DNA of 64,000 bases from Mytilisepta virgata (taxonomy: Eukaryota > Mollusca > Bivalvia > Mytilida > Mytilidae). Shown one piece after another: positions 25,940 to 37,321 of the stretch. Position 1 is the stretch's first letter, and each line of letters begins with the position of its first letter. The notes under the pieces are model-generated. The model did not search any database, had not been told where the DNA came from, and saw only the letters and a program-made list of their open reading frames with translations. Location of the stretch: contig CM051511.1 in the NCBI GenBank assembly GCA_028015205.1, positions 9,114,001 through 9,178,000 on the forward strand, written 5' to 3'. A program made the translations under genes and the position numbers.

Positions 25940-27724
25940 TGTTGTTTTTTGGACCCAAAAAGTGTGAAAAATGTTTTTGGGGTTCACCAAAGAAAGACAA
26001 CTCAAACTTTTTTATTTGGCCTATACCAGCTAGATCTAAATTATATGGTTTAACTGTCAAGTTTTTTTGGCGTCAACCACTTGATTCTGAGGGGGCTCAA
26101 GTTTCTGGAAATAATCTGCCCAAGGTGATGGTAAAAATTAATAACCTGGCCATATATATAGGATAAAAATATCATTTCCTGATCTCAAAGGCAAAAATCT
26201 ATTTTTACTTTTCTGCCTCAGCAGGGGACATAAAAAGCATTTTCAGACTGAAAATACATACTCTGGCCATGCAATTCAACACTGATAATCATTTAAGTAA
26301 TGATAACATACAAAAAAAAAAAAAAAAACAACTTACTGGATAACAGCCATCTTTCAGTACACTTCGAAATCACTTTGTAACACTTTGGGGAGCTGAAAAA
26401 CAAAACAGTTACAAAAACACCTTGTCGCAAAAAGAAAATTATATAAATTAGATTTTATTTTACATGAAACCGGTTTTAATTATGATGAGCTTCGATGTTA
26501 CTGAAAATAACACTATGACCTTGTGACTTACTGATATGATGTTTTTTTAATTGACAGTCATTATTCACATATATACACTTTCTTTCACAAAAAATACAAT
26601 TTTCAAAATTGATCTTTTTTATATATGTGTGCTAAAAATCAACATAATCCATTTTCTTACATCTACTCTGAAGGTCAATAACGATTTTTAAGCTGTTTCC
26701 TCTCTCTCTTTTTAAGTATTTAATTTGCTTTACGTCTTCGGCTGTGAGCCGACATTCTTACTTGAATTTGTTGCCTTATTTCAAGTCCATGATGTACACT
26801 TGTCTTGTTGTATTTACTTATTTTCCATGTGTAATAGTGAAATTTTTATTGAAAGTCGCGTATGAAATCCTTTTTCATAAATTACAATTTTAAGGTTTTT
26901 TTCAGTTTTCTGCAAGGATTTGACACTGCAGATGTTGTCTACCGGTACTCAGCATTTAATGATGTTGACTACCGGTATCCAGCATTTAATGACATTATCC
27001 CTGTTTTTCTTTATATTTTTGTTTAATAGCAAGTTTTAAGTATTTTCTAACATTACCATGAAATCTTCAGAGGCTTGTTACCATGAATCCTGGTAGGCTG
27101 ATGTTTGTTACCCTGAGATCTTGCAATGATAATTGTTACCATAAAACCATCTTGGGAGTAATGCTACCATGACAACCTGTTGGTAGTCTGAAAGTCATCT
27201 CCAAGCAGCCAGCCTGTAAATCTGACTATGAATCGACAAACACATTAAATAATAAATCTACAAATTAATAGTTACTATATTTAAATTCCTTCATTTTGAT
27301 TAAAACTATACTTCTACTTCAAGAATGTATTTAACAATTTATGACCTGTCAATAATTCTCCTGGCAAAGCATTTGTTTTTGTAGTGACTAACAGTTTATA
27401 ATTCCTGGGCAGAGAAAAAATATAACTTTTCTACAAATCTTATGTTGCTCATAAACTATTGGGCAGTCTAAATTTACATTGCCACGATTACAAATGCACA
27501 AATAACAATTTATAAGCATCTGAAATCAAGACAACAACAAACCAAGACATGGGACATGTCTGCCTGCTCTCTCATCTGCCACCCACTAAAATATCAAATC
27601 ATCAACGTCCTAGGCTGTAGCTTTGTGTTATTGTTGAAGTTCTTGTTGATTCTCAGGGTCTTGTGGCTCGATTTACGCGATTTTCATAAATATTATCGGA
27701 GAAGAAAAAAAATACGACCATCCA
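25940..27724. other. non-coding DNA with small tandem repeats
   Basis: There is a 17-18-base A run near 26312. A 30-bp unit (GATGTTG...CTACCGGTA...CAGCATTTAAT) is repeated in tandem at 26931-26960 and 26961-26990. Imperfect TTACCATGA phrases recur at 27050-27200. No exon or RNA gene was recognised. Confidence 0.55.
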
Positions 27725-27798
27725 CAACGCTTACCAAAAATAATCTGCGAAGCGGGAAGGTTGGGTTCACTCGAAATCTACTCACTGAGGTCAACCGC
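27725..27798 (+). repeat. left member of a ~72-bp direct repeat
   Basis: It matches 29944-30015 nearly perfectly (start AACGCTTACCAAAAATAATC, end GAGGTCAACCGC). The two copies flank the foldback-like element. Both read on the minus strand with a donor-like TTTTG|GTAAGCG, so they could derive from an exon edge, but no gene is assigned. Confidence 0.85.
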
Positions 27799-27848
27799 CA
27801 GGTATCAAGACACTTCGGTACCTGGACATTTTGGTACCCGCTGAAAAA

Positions 27849-28109
27849 GACAATTCGGTACTGAGACATTTCGGTACCATTTGTAAGACATTTCGGTACC
27901 ATATGTAAGACATTTCGGTACTGAGACATTTCGGTACCATTTGTAAGACATTTCGGTACCATTTGTAAGACATTTCGGTACCATATGTAAGACATTTCGG
28001 TACCATATGTAAGACATTTCGGTACTGAGACATTTCGGTACCATTTGTAAGACATTTTGGTACCATATGTAAGACATTTCGGTACCATATGTAAGACATT
28101 TCGGTACTA
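27849..28109. repeat. satellite of GACATTTCGGTAC units (left arm)
   Basis: About twelve units mix 22-bp forms (GACATTTCGGTACCATATGT plus AA, or with ATTTGT) and 16-bp forms (GACATTTCGGTACTGA). Most contain a KpnI site. Minus-strand open frames here spell repeated tyrosine/methionine phrases only because 22-bp units permute through all frames. Confidence 0.93.
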
Positions 28110-28665
28110 GAAAAAAATTGTTGTTGACAATTGTTTATTGTTTGTATACATTTTTTTTTCCAATAAAGAATGTGCTTTTGTGTTATTTATCAATAAAATT
28201 ATATATGAACTGTTATAAAATGACAACTGATCTAAGTTTTGATTATGTACTGTTAACAATTTGTTATAAATCGTGAGATATTATAATTATATAAATTATG
28301 TATGTATCAATAAAGAACTAATAATGGTGTTATAACTGTAAAATGATATATTTGTTTGATGTCAATTTTAATAAAGAATTGTTGATTTTGCAATTATCAT
28401 TATTTAAGCAATCACCAGTAATTTAAAAAGTTGTTAATAAATGTATTATTGGTAATTGTTTGTTTTTTTTTCACAAATATTTTAACTGGGACCGTTTTCT
28501 TTTAATCATTTAAATAACATTTTAAATATCAAAGGAGATCGGCCGATACACAAGTCAAACTTCGAATTTGAGAAATCACTGAAGCTCTGAATTTTGTTAT
28601 AAAATTGGGTGGACTACTAGACACATTATTCTTCAAAATGGCCAGTGAATGTTGTGACTTCCATA

Positions 28666-28747
28666 ATGAAGTCCGTGCAAGACAAGTCCTTAGAGGCTGT
28701 GCAATGTGACCAGTGTGCATGTTGGCAGCATAGAACGTGTAATACTG
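28666..28747 (+). CDS. PHD-like zinc-finger exon fragment
   Basis: An ATG-started frame of 27 codons runs into a consensus splice donor (ACTG|GTAAGT at 28747). It encodes VQCDQCACWQHRTCNTG, with the spacing C-x2-C-x4-H-x2-C and a Trp before the His, as in the second half of a PHD finger. A further segment at 29035-29083, behind the acceptor TTTCCAG, contains the frame YRQAVCQG, which fits the continuation I associate with mollusc proteins carrying this kind of finger. The simplest splice between the two is not in phase, so the gene may be decayed or another junction is used. A third open stretch at 29277-29372 is possible but unproven. The exon lies inside the foldback-like element, so it may be captured host sequence. 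Exact identity is unknown. Confidence 0.5.
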
Positions 28748-29639
28748 GTAAGTAATTAGTAACTTTTACTAGAAGACCTTAATCTTGTTCCAGGTCCATT
28801 GTTTAAACTATCCAGACATACCAAGGACTATAATAGTATAATAGCAAAGAAAATACTTATTTCTCATATATTGGATAATTTCTATACTAAGTTTTCTGTA
28901 TTGATTTTATTTTCGAAAGTAATGTCGAACTATTTATGTATTCATAATTACGAAGACTGTATTTTATTAAAATATAAGTTATCCTTAGGGATTTGTATTT
29001 TATTAAAATATATGTTATTTTTATGGATTTCCAGAACAGACTATAGACAGGCCGTCTGTCAAGGTTGCAGAGACCCTGTTGTGGTAGGAATATATTTACA
29101 TATACATGATACATATATGTGGAAGCAAAACTTTCGTTAATTGGATAATTGGATTATATACACGAGAAAACACGCGCCGATAATTGTTGTATAATACCCG
29201 TTAATTAGGTAATGGAATCATTCAACATTCAAATAGACTGATATACATACTGTATATGATAATCATTTCGTTATAGCTGAAATCCCAATGCAGCTCAGAC
29301 TAGTGTCCGAGGGTAAGCTGCAACGACACCAGAAGAAAAGCTCCAAACAGACCCAAGGACAACTTTTCAAATAGTGACAGACAGATCTCAGCCAGTTGCT
29401 TAAAAGATGTGCCTCCGTTTACGGACTGTCTGTGTTGTAGACTTTTGAACAATGTATGAACTTTTTTAAAATAGTGCCGTTACATAAACTACATTCAAAT
29501 ATTGATGTTTATAAATATTAAATATTTAAAACGATTATTTTCTTTGTTCTTATTATACCTTGTATAGCCTAATAAAGAATCCCCTTATTAAAATTCCACG
29601 CTTTTAGTGTAATGCCCTACAAATATATATCACAATATA

Positions 29640-29750
29640 CTCAGTACCGAAATGTCTAACCTCTGTACCGAAATGTCCATAGTCAGTACCGAATTGTCTC
29701 AGTACCGAAATGTCTATAGTCAGTACCGAATTGTCTCAGTACTGAAATGT
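29640..29750. repeat. right arm satellite (inverted orientation)
   Basis: Units CAGTACCGAAATGTCT and CAGTACCGAATTGTCT, joined by CTATAGT or CTAACCTCT, are the reverse complement of the left-arm satellite but more diverged and only six or seven in number. Confidence 0.88.
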
Positions 29751-29753
29751 CCA

Positions 29754-29899
29754 GGCCTGGGCGCCATAAAGAACTATTTTTGCTGAGTAAAGAAAATTTT
29801 ACTCAAATTCCCATTCTCAGCCAATCACATTCGAGTATCCCCATATTTAAGAAAATTCTCAGACTTAAGAATATTCTCAACTTTTATGGCGCCCAGGCC
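29754..29899. mobile_element. 146-bp MITE with 17-bp inverted ends
   Basis: GGCCTGGGCGCCATAAA (29754-29770) and its perfect inverse (29883-29899) bound a short AT-rich core with CTGAG/CTCAG phrases. It interrupts the right arm of the foldback-like element, whose left arm shows the uninterrupted sequence, so it inserted later. Confidence 0.82.
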
Positions 29900-29943
29900 C
29901 GGTACCGAAGTGTCTAGGATTCCACCGCCAGCGGGTTAAATGT

Positions 29944-30015
29944 AACGCTTACCAAAAATAATCTGCGACGCGGAAGGTTGGGTTCACTCGAAATCTACTC
30001 ACTGAGGTCAACCGC
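29944..30015 (+). repeat. right member of the ~72-bp direct repeat
   Basis: Near-identical to 27725-27798, differing by GCGACGCGGAAGG against GCGAAGCGGGAAGG. A variant of the flanking CGCCAGCGGGTT follows each side (CGCTAGCGGGTT at 30012), suggesting a pre-existing tandem pair into which the foldback-like element inserted. Confidence 0.82.
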
Positions 30016-33000
30016 TAGCGGGTTCAATATACAAAAAATAAGTACATTGAGTCAAGGACGTATGTTAGTTATACGTCCTTGATTGAGTTGATTTTTTTAA
30101 TATAAAAATATACATATAATTTGATAGGTTTGATCGATATACCTTAAAGGTGGATGTTAATAGTTAGTTTATCTCTTAAAACATTCATCCTATTAAACAT
30201 GGAAAAGTCAATCTCGACACCCATTTTTTATATAATCACCTACGAGGGTTTGGATGGGGTTAAATGATTAAAGAATAATGCCCTTAAAAATGAAGATTAG
30301 AGAATAACGGGCAAAAAAATGAAGATTAGAGAAATGCGTGGTCTAAAAATATAATGAATATTGAATAATTAATCAAAGAAAACGCTAAAAATTAAGTGTT
30401 GACAGAATTTTCCCTTCTTAAAATTTAAAGAAAAATATCAAAATTATCATTGTAAAAATATAAAAGTGAAAACAAACTTGGTAAACCGTTTTGGTTTCGT
30501 GATAACAGACTATAGGATTCAGTCAATGTGAACTGGTTTCCGATACTTCTACTCGGATTCGGATCTTTTTGGTTTATACTTCTACTCGGGTTATTTCGAA
30601 TGTTATCGTCTATCTTTAAAGATGTCAGAGGTCATAGCAGACGAATTTGATGAAAATTCTGTTGTTCCATGTGTGTTTAGCTTTTATTCAAATGAAAAAT
30701 CTGTGAAGGAGAGATTGTTCATTGTTGAATGCCGTACAGTGGCCTATAGTTGTTAATTTCTGTCTCAATCTAATTAAAAACCGATCTCTCATCTCTCCCG
30801 TTTTCTGATATATATATATATATATATGACAAGTTGCGGATCGTGTCCGTATCCAATACCGACCTGATTGTAAAATGTCATAAGTAGTTTCAGGTTGCAA
30901 ATTTAAATGAACGATGTCAATGAAAAAGTTTTTCTGCAGGAGAAATCATAGTGGGAGTTCTTCTAGTATGTTTACTGAAGGACAACACTTCTAAGTTTTG
31001 TAGCAACTGAGAAGATCCTGATTCTGCAGTGGACACTCCAACACAACTAGGATCTAGCTGTTGTAGCCTGTAGGTTTGACTGATAGTGTCAGTGACACAT
31101 TAATTTTAAGTCAAATTTTATCAAAATGAAATGAATTTTGCTCTGCATCCTATGCAGTCTGTTTTCTTCAAACTGAGCTACATGTATGTGTTATTCAAAA
31201 TTAACTATTGCTAGAAGGCATACATGAAATCACCAGACATTTGAAGACCTGTCAAAACAGGGGTACCATGATTTCCCGAGGACTCCCAAGAACTGATTAT
31301 TTACCCAAGGACCGATAGATTTGACCCGAGGACTTAATTTTATATGATGTTATACTGCTTAAACTAGTATTAAAGTATATAATTTTAAGATATAAGTCGT
31401 TTTTACTCCATAAAAGTACAATTTAACTTCAGGAAATCGATTTGTATGTCTTGTATGCAAATTCCTTGTTGAAAACAATATGGCGGACGTAATTATTCAA
31501 CTTAAAAGCAAAGTACTGGAGTACAGCAGCTATGGGAGACAGATCTAAAAGTTCTGCGGTCAATATTGATAGCGCTGAAAACCGCAGTGCTAAAACGGCC
31601 TGTGGAAAACACTGGAGTGAAATATAACACTCCCCTGATAACGTACAAAAATGAAAAATAATACATTTGGTATTGAAATTATTCAGAAACGATCAGTAAA
31701 TATTTTTTTATGAAAATCCAAACAATTCTAACCTAATAATATGAAAATCCAAATAATTCTAACCTAATAATATGAAAATCCAAACAATTCTAAAAAGGAT
31801 GGGAAATGGGGTAATTGAACATGAGACAAACTTTTATAAACTAAGATACTAGACCACCATAAAACAAAATTCTAAGATCACAATTGTGACCTTAGCTCTC
31901 AAACCAACAAACCTGTGACCCTAACAAAAACAGAAGGCAAAAAATATATATGCTTTTTCTAACATGTCTAAGTTTGATTTTAATATTTTATTGTTTTTCC
32001 AAAAAGTTCTCCAAGAAAAAGCGTTGAGAGTCCTATTATTAGACTGTAAATCCATTTTCCCCTGGATTATTCACTCAATTTGTAAAAGGAATGACGCATA
32101 TCAAGTGTAAAAAATGTGAAACCATTGAAAATTATAAACATACAATATATCTACATGCATGCGCAAATTACCGGATGGATAAGTGTAAAACAGGATCAAA
32201 CTCAGAGAGAACATAATTTTTGGGGGGAATTTATTTAATTTGTGTTAATTTAAATATGCAAAAATTAAAATAATATCCCGAACAACTGACCCAATTCTAT
32301 AAATGACATACATGTATATTGTTAATGATTGTTTTGGCCGAAGGAGAATACATGTATAATCTATGACATAGTTTTAAAACTATATCAGTGGGAATTTTTA
32401 CCGTTAAAGTACTCTATCAACGGTTGACAATTTAATCTTTTAGATTATAATATAGAAAAAATTATACATGTTCCTTCAGATATAACTTACTTTAGGCTCA
32501 TGAGAACAACATCATACATTTTACTCCGATAACTCTGTGACCTCATATATTTTCATTATCAATTTCAAAACTCGCGAGGAAGCATTAAAAAAATCATTAT
32601 TAAGGAATCATTCAGAATATACACCGTCATGACCGTGGAGTATGGATTAAAGATTTTTACTATATTTCTACTTTAGTTACATCAGAGGTCTACAATGCAC
32701 ATGTAAGATGTTGTGCAACTAGAACTAGCTATTGATTAAGAGGTATCCTAGTCCTGCCCTTTAAGAGTGTCAAGCCCTTGATGCTCTTAATTTGGTCATA
32801 TTGTCCTAACCACTAATCAAAAGATCAAAATAGACCCTATTTACTTATGGATTGACAGTTTTTAAAAATTTGTTGACATGTAAAAGAATGGTGTAATTTC
32901 ACCCATAAATTCTTCAAGTAAACCAAACAAATTTTATGTGAAGTTTGTATATGAAAATCTTAGTTCCCACATTCATTCATGTGTTCAAATGTATGTCCTC

Positions 33001-33043
33001 AGTGTTGCTAACAATATTTTTTTAAAAATCAACTATTTTGTAG
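30016..33043. other. AT-rich non-coding DNA
   Basis: No full gene is supported. A 44-codon frame at 30622-30756 (MSEVIADEFDENSVV...) has the look of an acidic first exon but no convincing donor. A TA dinucleotide run is at 30809-30828. Three 31-bp tandem units (ATGAAAATCCAAACAATTCT...) start at 31710, 31741 and 31772. Confidence 0.5.
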
Positions 33044-33187
33044 AAGAAAAGTAGAGTTGATTTTACTACTGAGGAGACACAGCTTCTTATTGAAGCTTAT
33101 CATGCTGGCATGAATAGTGTCAAGGCCCGAGGAAAAATTGAGGAGGCTGCTAAGAGGTTGAATTTACTTTCAACCAAAAGAAAAGAG
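33044..33187 (+). CDS. homeodomain-like exon, isolated
   Basis: A 144-bp stretch (48 codons, phase 0) is bounded by an acceptor (ATTTTGTAG at 33043) and a donor (AAAAGAG|GTTTGT at 33187). Its reading includes FTTEETQLLIEAYHAGMNS and GKIEEAAKRLNLLSTKRKE. The pattern of helix 1 (EETQLLIEAYHAGM), turn, helix 2 (IEEAAKRLNL) and then a basic KRKEV at the start of a third helix fits the first two-thirds of a homeodomain or related helix-turn-helix. The recognition-helix exon (WxxN-type) is not found downstream within about 1.4 kb, where other repeats take over. It could belong to a host gene extending out of the repeats, be a captured exon, or be a pseudogene. No stop lies inside. The family is inferred from pattern only. 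Confidence 0.45.
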
Positions 33188-33853
33188 GTTTGTATGAAAT
33201 TAATCTAAGAATTAGTAAATATATAAAAATTAGAGACTTCAGTTATATGAATGAATTGGTTGTCCTTTCTCCTTACTGTAAAAAAAATATCAGTTGAGTC
33301 AGGCATTATATTTTTTTTAAATTTAAACATGGGTATGTAACATTCAAGAACATTATTTGCTAAAATAACCTCCTCCCCCAACCTAACTCCACAAAATATT
33401 GCTCAAATGATTTAATCCAATCACAAACATCCTCAAGTGATCTTAAGAAGGTATCTCAGCAAAAGTGTATAAAAAGAAGGCCTAAATTATGTGAAGTTTA
33501 CAACATAAATGAAAAAAAAACTTCTATTAAAGACATTGGACAAATATTTTTCAACATTTTACTCAATAAATTTTTGCTTTAAAAAATGGACACTCTACAA
33601 CCAAGAGATTTTAATTTTTAATCAATGTATTTGTCTTAGCAATACCAGTCAGGGGATCGACTTGTTTGAGTCAGAATTGTTCTGATGCAAAAAAATCAGA
33701 ACTCACCTACGTATATACGTCAGAAAAAATTTCGTCGATTTTCGCCGATGTAAAGATATTTCAAAATTGTCACGTTACTATTGCCTCCAATAAGAAATAT
33801 TGATAGTCAAGACTTCGGAGGTCACTTGCGCTATTACAAACTCTTGGACTTAC

Positions 33854-34033
33854 ACCATGAGTAAGTGGTTTATAGATTTTATTCCATGTTTCTGACGAAA
33901 AATCAACATTTTTTAGTCTGACTTTAATTCTTTGCACTGTCTTAAATCGGTTTTTTTCAACCTCTCTCATAATTTTTACGCAATCTTTACACATTTTTGC
34001 GTTAATCAGAAAATTTTGGTGTAGGTTCACGAC
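33854..34033 (-). CDS. weak exon candidate with a CxxC motif
   Basis: On the minus strand an acceptor (CTCTTATAG) at 34034 opens a 180-bp frame (60 codons) that ends at a donor (CATGGT|GTAAGT) at 33854. It encodes a Lys/Arg-rich peptide with MCKDCVKIMREVEKN and FSSETWNKIYKPLTHG. The Cys-x2-Cys followed by an amphipathic basic helix could be half of a zinc-binding module. I recognise no family, and exons before or after it were not found. The open frame continues past the donor to 33770, so the splice call is not forced. Confidence 0.3.
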
Positions 34034-34620
34034 CTATAAGAGAGGGTTCACGGCATCTGAAGATGGTAACTGTCGTGTACATTTAATTGCATTCTGACGT
34101 GTGCAAGTAGCTTGACAGGAAAATCGGAAAGAAGGAAGATAACTCCGTCTTCCTTATACATTTTTTCTACTGAAGACCGTAAGTTGTTCGTCGACCTCGA
34201 CAAAGCCTGGAAATTTATTTGATTTTACCAACCAAAAAATTCCAAAACAATTACTGAAACCTATTTTTTTCTGAAAATTGGGCAAAAATATCTTTGAAGG
34301 TTGTATTTCGTTGGACAAAAAAAAATTAAAAAGCTCCTTTGTTATATTTTATTTTTAGTTACATAAGCTTAAATCTAGAATATTTTCGAATATTATTAAA
34401 ATTCTAAATTCTTAGAAAAAGATAAAAAAAAATGTTTTCTATCCATTTCACAATATCCTTATTTTAATATTGTTTGTACGATTGTATTATTATTTTTTTA
34501 AATGCTCAAATATTTTTCATTATATGTCATATCATCATTTTGCTTAATTTAGTAATGACACAATACATTTTTGTTTTCACTTTGAAAATTTCCAGATAAA
34601 CTGGTTTTCATCTTATTATT
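34034..34620. other. AT-rich spacer
   Basis: No gene or repeat recognised; long A and T runs precede the hairpin array at 34621. Confidence 0.5.
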
Positions 34621-34959
34621 AAGGTCTTTCCCACTACAGTGGAAAGACCTTACTGTATTTCTTCTGATTATTATTATTATTATTGAGGTCTTTCCCACTA
34701 CAGTGGAAAGACCTTACTGTATTTCTTCTGATTATTAAGGTCTTTCCCACTACAGTGGAAAGACCTTACTGTATTTCTTCTGATTATTATTAAGGTCTTT
34801 CCCACTACAGTGGAAAGACCTTACTGTATTTCTTCTGATTATTATTATTAAGGTCTTTCCCACTACAGTGGAAAGACCTTACTGTATTTCTTCTGATTAT
34901 TATTATTAAGGTCTTTCCCACTACAGTGGAAAGACCTTACTGTATTTCTTCTGATTATT
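34621..34959 (+). repeat. six tandem copies of the family 2 5' hairpin module
   Basis: Modules start at 34621, 34685, 34737, 34792, 34850 and 34908, each with AAGGTCTTTCC (once GAGGTC), a nine-base centre CACTACAGT, the inverse GGAAAGACCTT, then ACTGTATTTCTTCTG and a variable ATT run. Unit spacing is 52-64 bp, set by the number of ATT triplets. Each 11-bp stem is the 5' end of a family 2 element without its body. Confidence 0.93.
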
Positions 34960-37090
34960 AAGGTCTTTCCTTTACATAGGAAAGACCTTACTGTATTTCT
35001 TATGATTATTATTATTATTATTCTTTCTTAGTCTGCCAAATTTCAAAGTCATTTGCAGAAAAAGTTATTAGACATATAGGGATGGTATTTGGTACCAAGT
35101 ATCATTCAGACATAAGCTATCACGTGGTGAGGCCGCTAAGGGTTCCCATGTACCTTAATAAGAGTTTCCTCCCCTGTTACAGTTATGCCTGTTATCAGAT
35201 CTCCTCAAAAACCGTAAGAGATATCGACATGAAACCTTTTGCAATTTTTTTGGTTCATCTGTGCGCACATTAATCACATCTGCCGAAAAGGATCTGACAA
35301 ATCTTATAAGAGTTATTTCCCTTTATATAAGTTTCACTTCTGATTTTTCAGGCAAATATTAAGTTTGAGTTAAGATACATGCATGAGCCTTCATATTTAG
35401 GCATCATTTTTTGTACCAAGTAAAATTAGGTCAAGGTCAAAGGTCAAGGTCACGGTCTAATTTTTGAAATTTCCTTGTGATCAGATCTCCTCTGAAACGG
35501 TAGAAGATAGCTGATAAAATGTAATGGGCAAAATGTCGGGGACATCGAGACAATGCGTAGTTTTCCTTAAGTCAAGTCGCATGACGTCATCTTCTATGCG
35601 TTATTGGCCTTTGAACGCTTAAATTTACGGTTTTTGGCTAATAACTTAATAATGGTACAAGATAGAGGCATGGGGTCTTTTGTTTTGACACCAGGGACAA
35701 ATGACCTTCAAAATGGTGTCAAGGTCAAAGGTCAAAGTCATGTTCTGGAAAATGATTGTTTTCATATCTGAAGTGTAATACATGGAATTTTTTAAAAAAT
35801 GCATTATTTTTTAGCAGGAATCATTTAAAATATGTTATTTTCCATTTTCGTAAGACAAAAAATGAAAAAAAATGAAAATTTTTTAAAGATTGAAAAATTT
35901 GAAAAAAACCTATTTTTTCTTGGCGCAAAAATGTTTTGGCAGTATTTCATATTTGTGTTTGATGTATCATTTTGGTATTTTATAGTACGTCTAGAATTAC
36001 CTCAACTTTTAGCACAAATGACCTTTTAATGTGTAAATACAGCCCCTCCCCCCCTTTTTTTTCGATTTGACTGAATTTACATCGGTTTTACTGAATTTAC
36101 CTGTAAATGCATATAAAGTACACGTAAACAGCTAGGGGATATCCAGGGCTTTGTTAATGAGAAAAAATTATGACGCTAACTCCAACCAATTTCCTGAAAA
36201 TAGCGTTCGTGCAGTGCTAAATAAAAAGCTATTTTCCGCCATAAAACACAAGATTCGTCCAAATTTTACCAATTTATTGCATCCGAATGTCAAAATTTCG
36301 CGTCAAATTAACACTACTTTATTCACGGAGATGTCGTCTGGTCAAAATGGCACCGGAAATCTAAATAAATAAATCGTGACATCAAATTTCTACATGAATC
36401 TTCATTCTGACATAAGTAAATGTGTACACGTACACTCCGTTTTCTATTTATGACAATTTCCACATCAAACGGCAAATTGCATTGTCCTGTGCCATGTTCA
36501 CCCGACGACGTCCCCTCTCGAAAAGAAAGAAATAAACTAAGTCCAGACATATATAAATGGACGTCACGTGACTTACACAACGTCATCAACAGAAGTAAAC
36601 ATTATAGTAGAAATGTACTTTTACTGTCACTTGTGTATCTAGAGAAATAAAAATACAATGCCCCCTCCCCCTACTTGTATTCAGCAATCCTTGGAAAACT
36701 TGCTACCTACAAATAAAAAAAAATAATTAATAAACAAACAAACAAACAAACAAACAAATAAACAAACAAAAAAGGCCCGTTCCGCCTTCAGAAAAAGAGA
36801 TATTGCTACTTCATTTTTTATTTCTTTCTTCTTTTTTTTTTGACAATTACTATTTGGAACAATACATTAAAAATTTAAATTATTTCAAGAGAAAATAGAA
36901 GTAGCAATATCTCTTTACTGAAGACGGGACGGGCCTTTTTTTTTTTTTTTTTTTTTGTCTATTTCATTTATTTCCCAAGAGTTACGCCCCTTGCCAAAAA
37001 TAAAGGAGCAGGGCCTCTTTATTGCAAAACTGGACACGTGGAAAGGAAAGACCTTATCATTTGTGCTAGGCACAAATGACCCTTTAATTA
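34960..37090 (+). mobile_element. family 2 subtype B element (2.1 kb)
   Basis: The 5' hairpin at 34960 has a different loop (TTTACAT). The 3' end has GGAAAGACCTTATC followed by a hairpin at 37057-37079 with arms TCATTTGTGC and GCACAAATGA and the tail CCCTTTAATT. GGAAAGACCTT at the 3' end is complementary to the 5' AAGGTCTTTCC. The interior has AGGTCAAGGTCAAAGGTCA (near 35427) and a nested MITE. Short frames such as 36151-36372 recur in the second copy but show no domain; I treat them as non-coding. Confidence 0.82.
36774..36935. mobile_element. palindromic MITE inside subtype B
   Basis: Arms of about 38 bp (GGCCCG..CGCCTTCAG..AGAGATATTGCTACTTC and its inverse ending CGGGACGGGCC) flank a T-rich centre. 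It is bordered by an AAAC repeat on the left and a long T run on the right. Confidence 0.82.
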
Positions 37091-37098
37091 TTATTATT

Positions 37099-37321
37099 AA
37101 GGTCTTTCCCACTACAGTGGAAAGACCTTACTGTATTTCTTCTGATTATTATTAAGGTCTTTCCCACTACAGTGGAAAGACCTTACTGTATTTCTTCTGA
37201 TTATTATTAAGGTCTTTCCCACTACAGTGGAAAGACCTTACTGTATTTCTTCTGATTATTATTAAGGTCTTTCCCACTACAGTGGAAAGACCTTACTGTA
37301 TTTCTTCTGATTATTATTATT
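37099..37321 (+). repeat. four more tandem 5' hairpin modules
   Basis: Modules start at 37099, 37153, 37209 and 37264, with the same 11-bp stems and ATT spacers as at 34621; a fifth, at 37322, heads tandem unit 1. Confidence 0.93.

Larger units (their letters stand above)
27801..29923. mobile_element. foldback-like element enclosing exon sequence (2.1 kb)
   Basis: The ends are inverted: 27801-27822 against 29901-29923, including a perfect 15-bp match AGACACTTCGGTACC. ACCGCCA is duplicated at 27794-27800 and 29924-29930, a likely 7-bp or longer target-site duplication. Long inverted ends built of short tandem repeats lie at 27849-28109 (left) and 29640-29750 (right, opposite orientation); this is the layout of foldback-type elements. 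The interior is AT-rich and holds a PHD-like exon. The right arm was later split by a small MITE: without it, the right arm restores the left-arm junction CTTCGGTACCTGGACATT. No transposase is visible. Confidence 0.72.

Noticed and set aside
27693..28099. Overlapping minus-strand frames with repeated Tyr/Met phrases
   Set aside because: They arise in all three frames from a 22-bp satellite with few stops.
30622..30756. Acidic 44-codon frame as a first exon of the homeodomain-like gene
   Set aside because: No good splice donor and 2.3 kb from the next candidate exon; kept only as a note.
34621..34990. Regularly spaced palindromic repeats resembling a CRISPR array
   Set aside because: Spacers are only ATT runs of varying length, there is no unique spacer sequence, the genome is eukaryotic, and the repeats are ends of a transposon.
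36151..36372. 73-codon frame shared by two subtype B copies (also 39029-39250)
   Set aside because: No domain, start or splice context; the changes between copies include amino-acid changes and the flanks are non-coding repeat.
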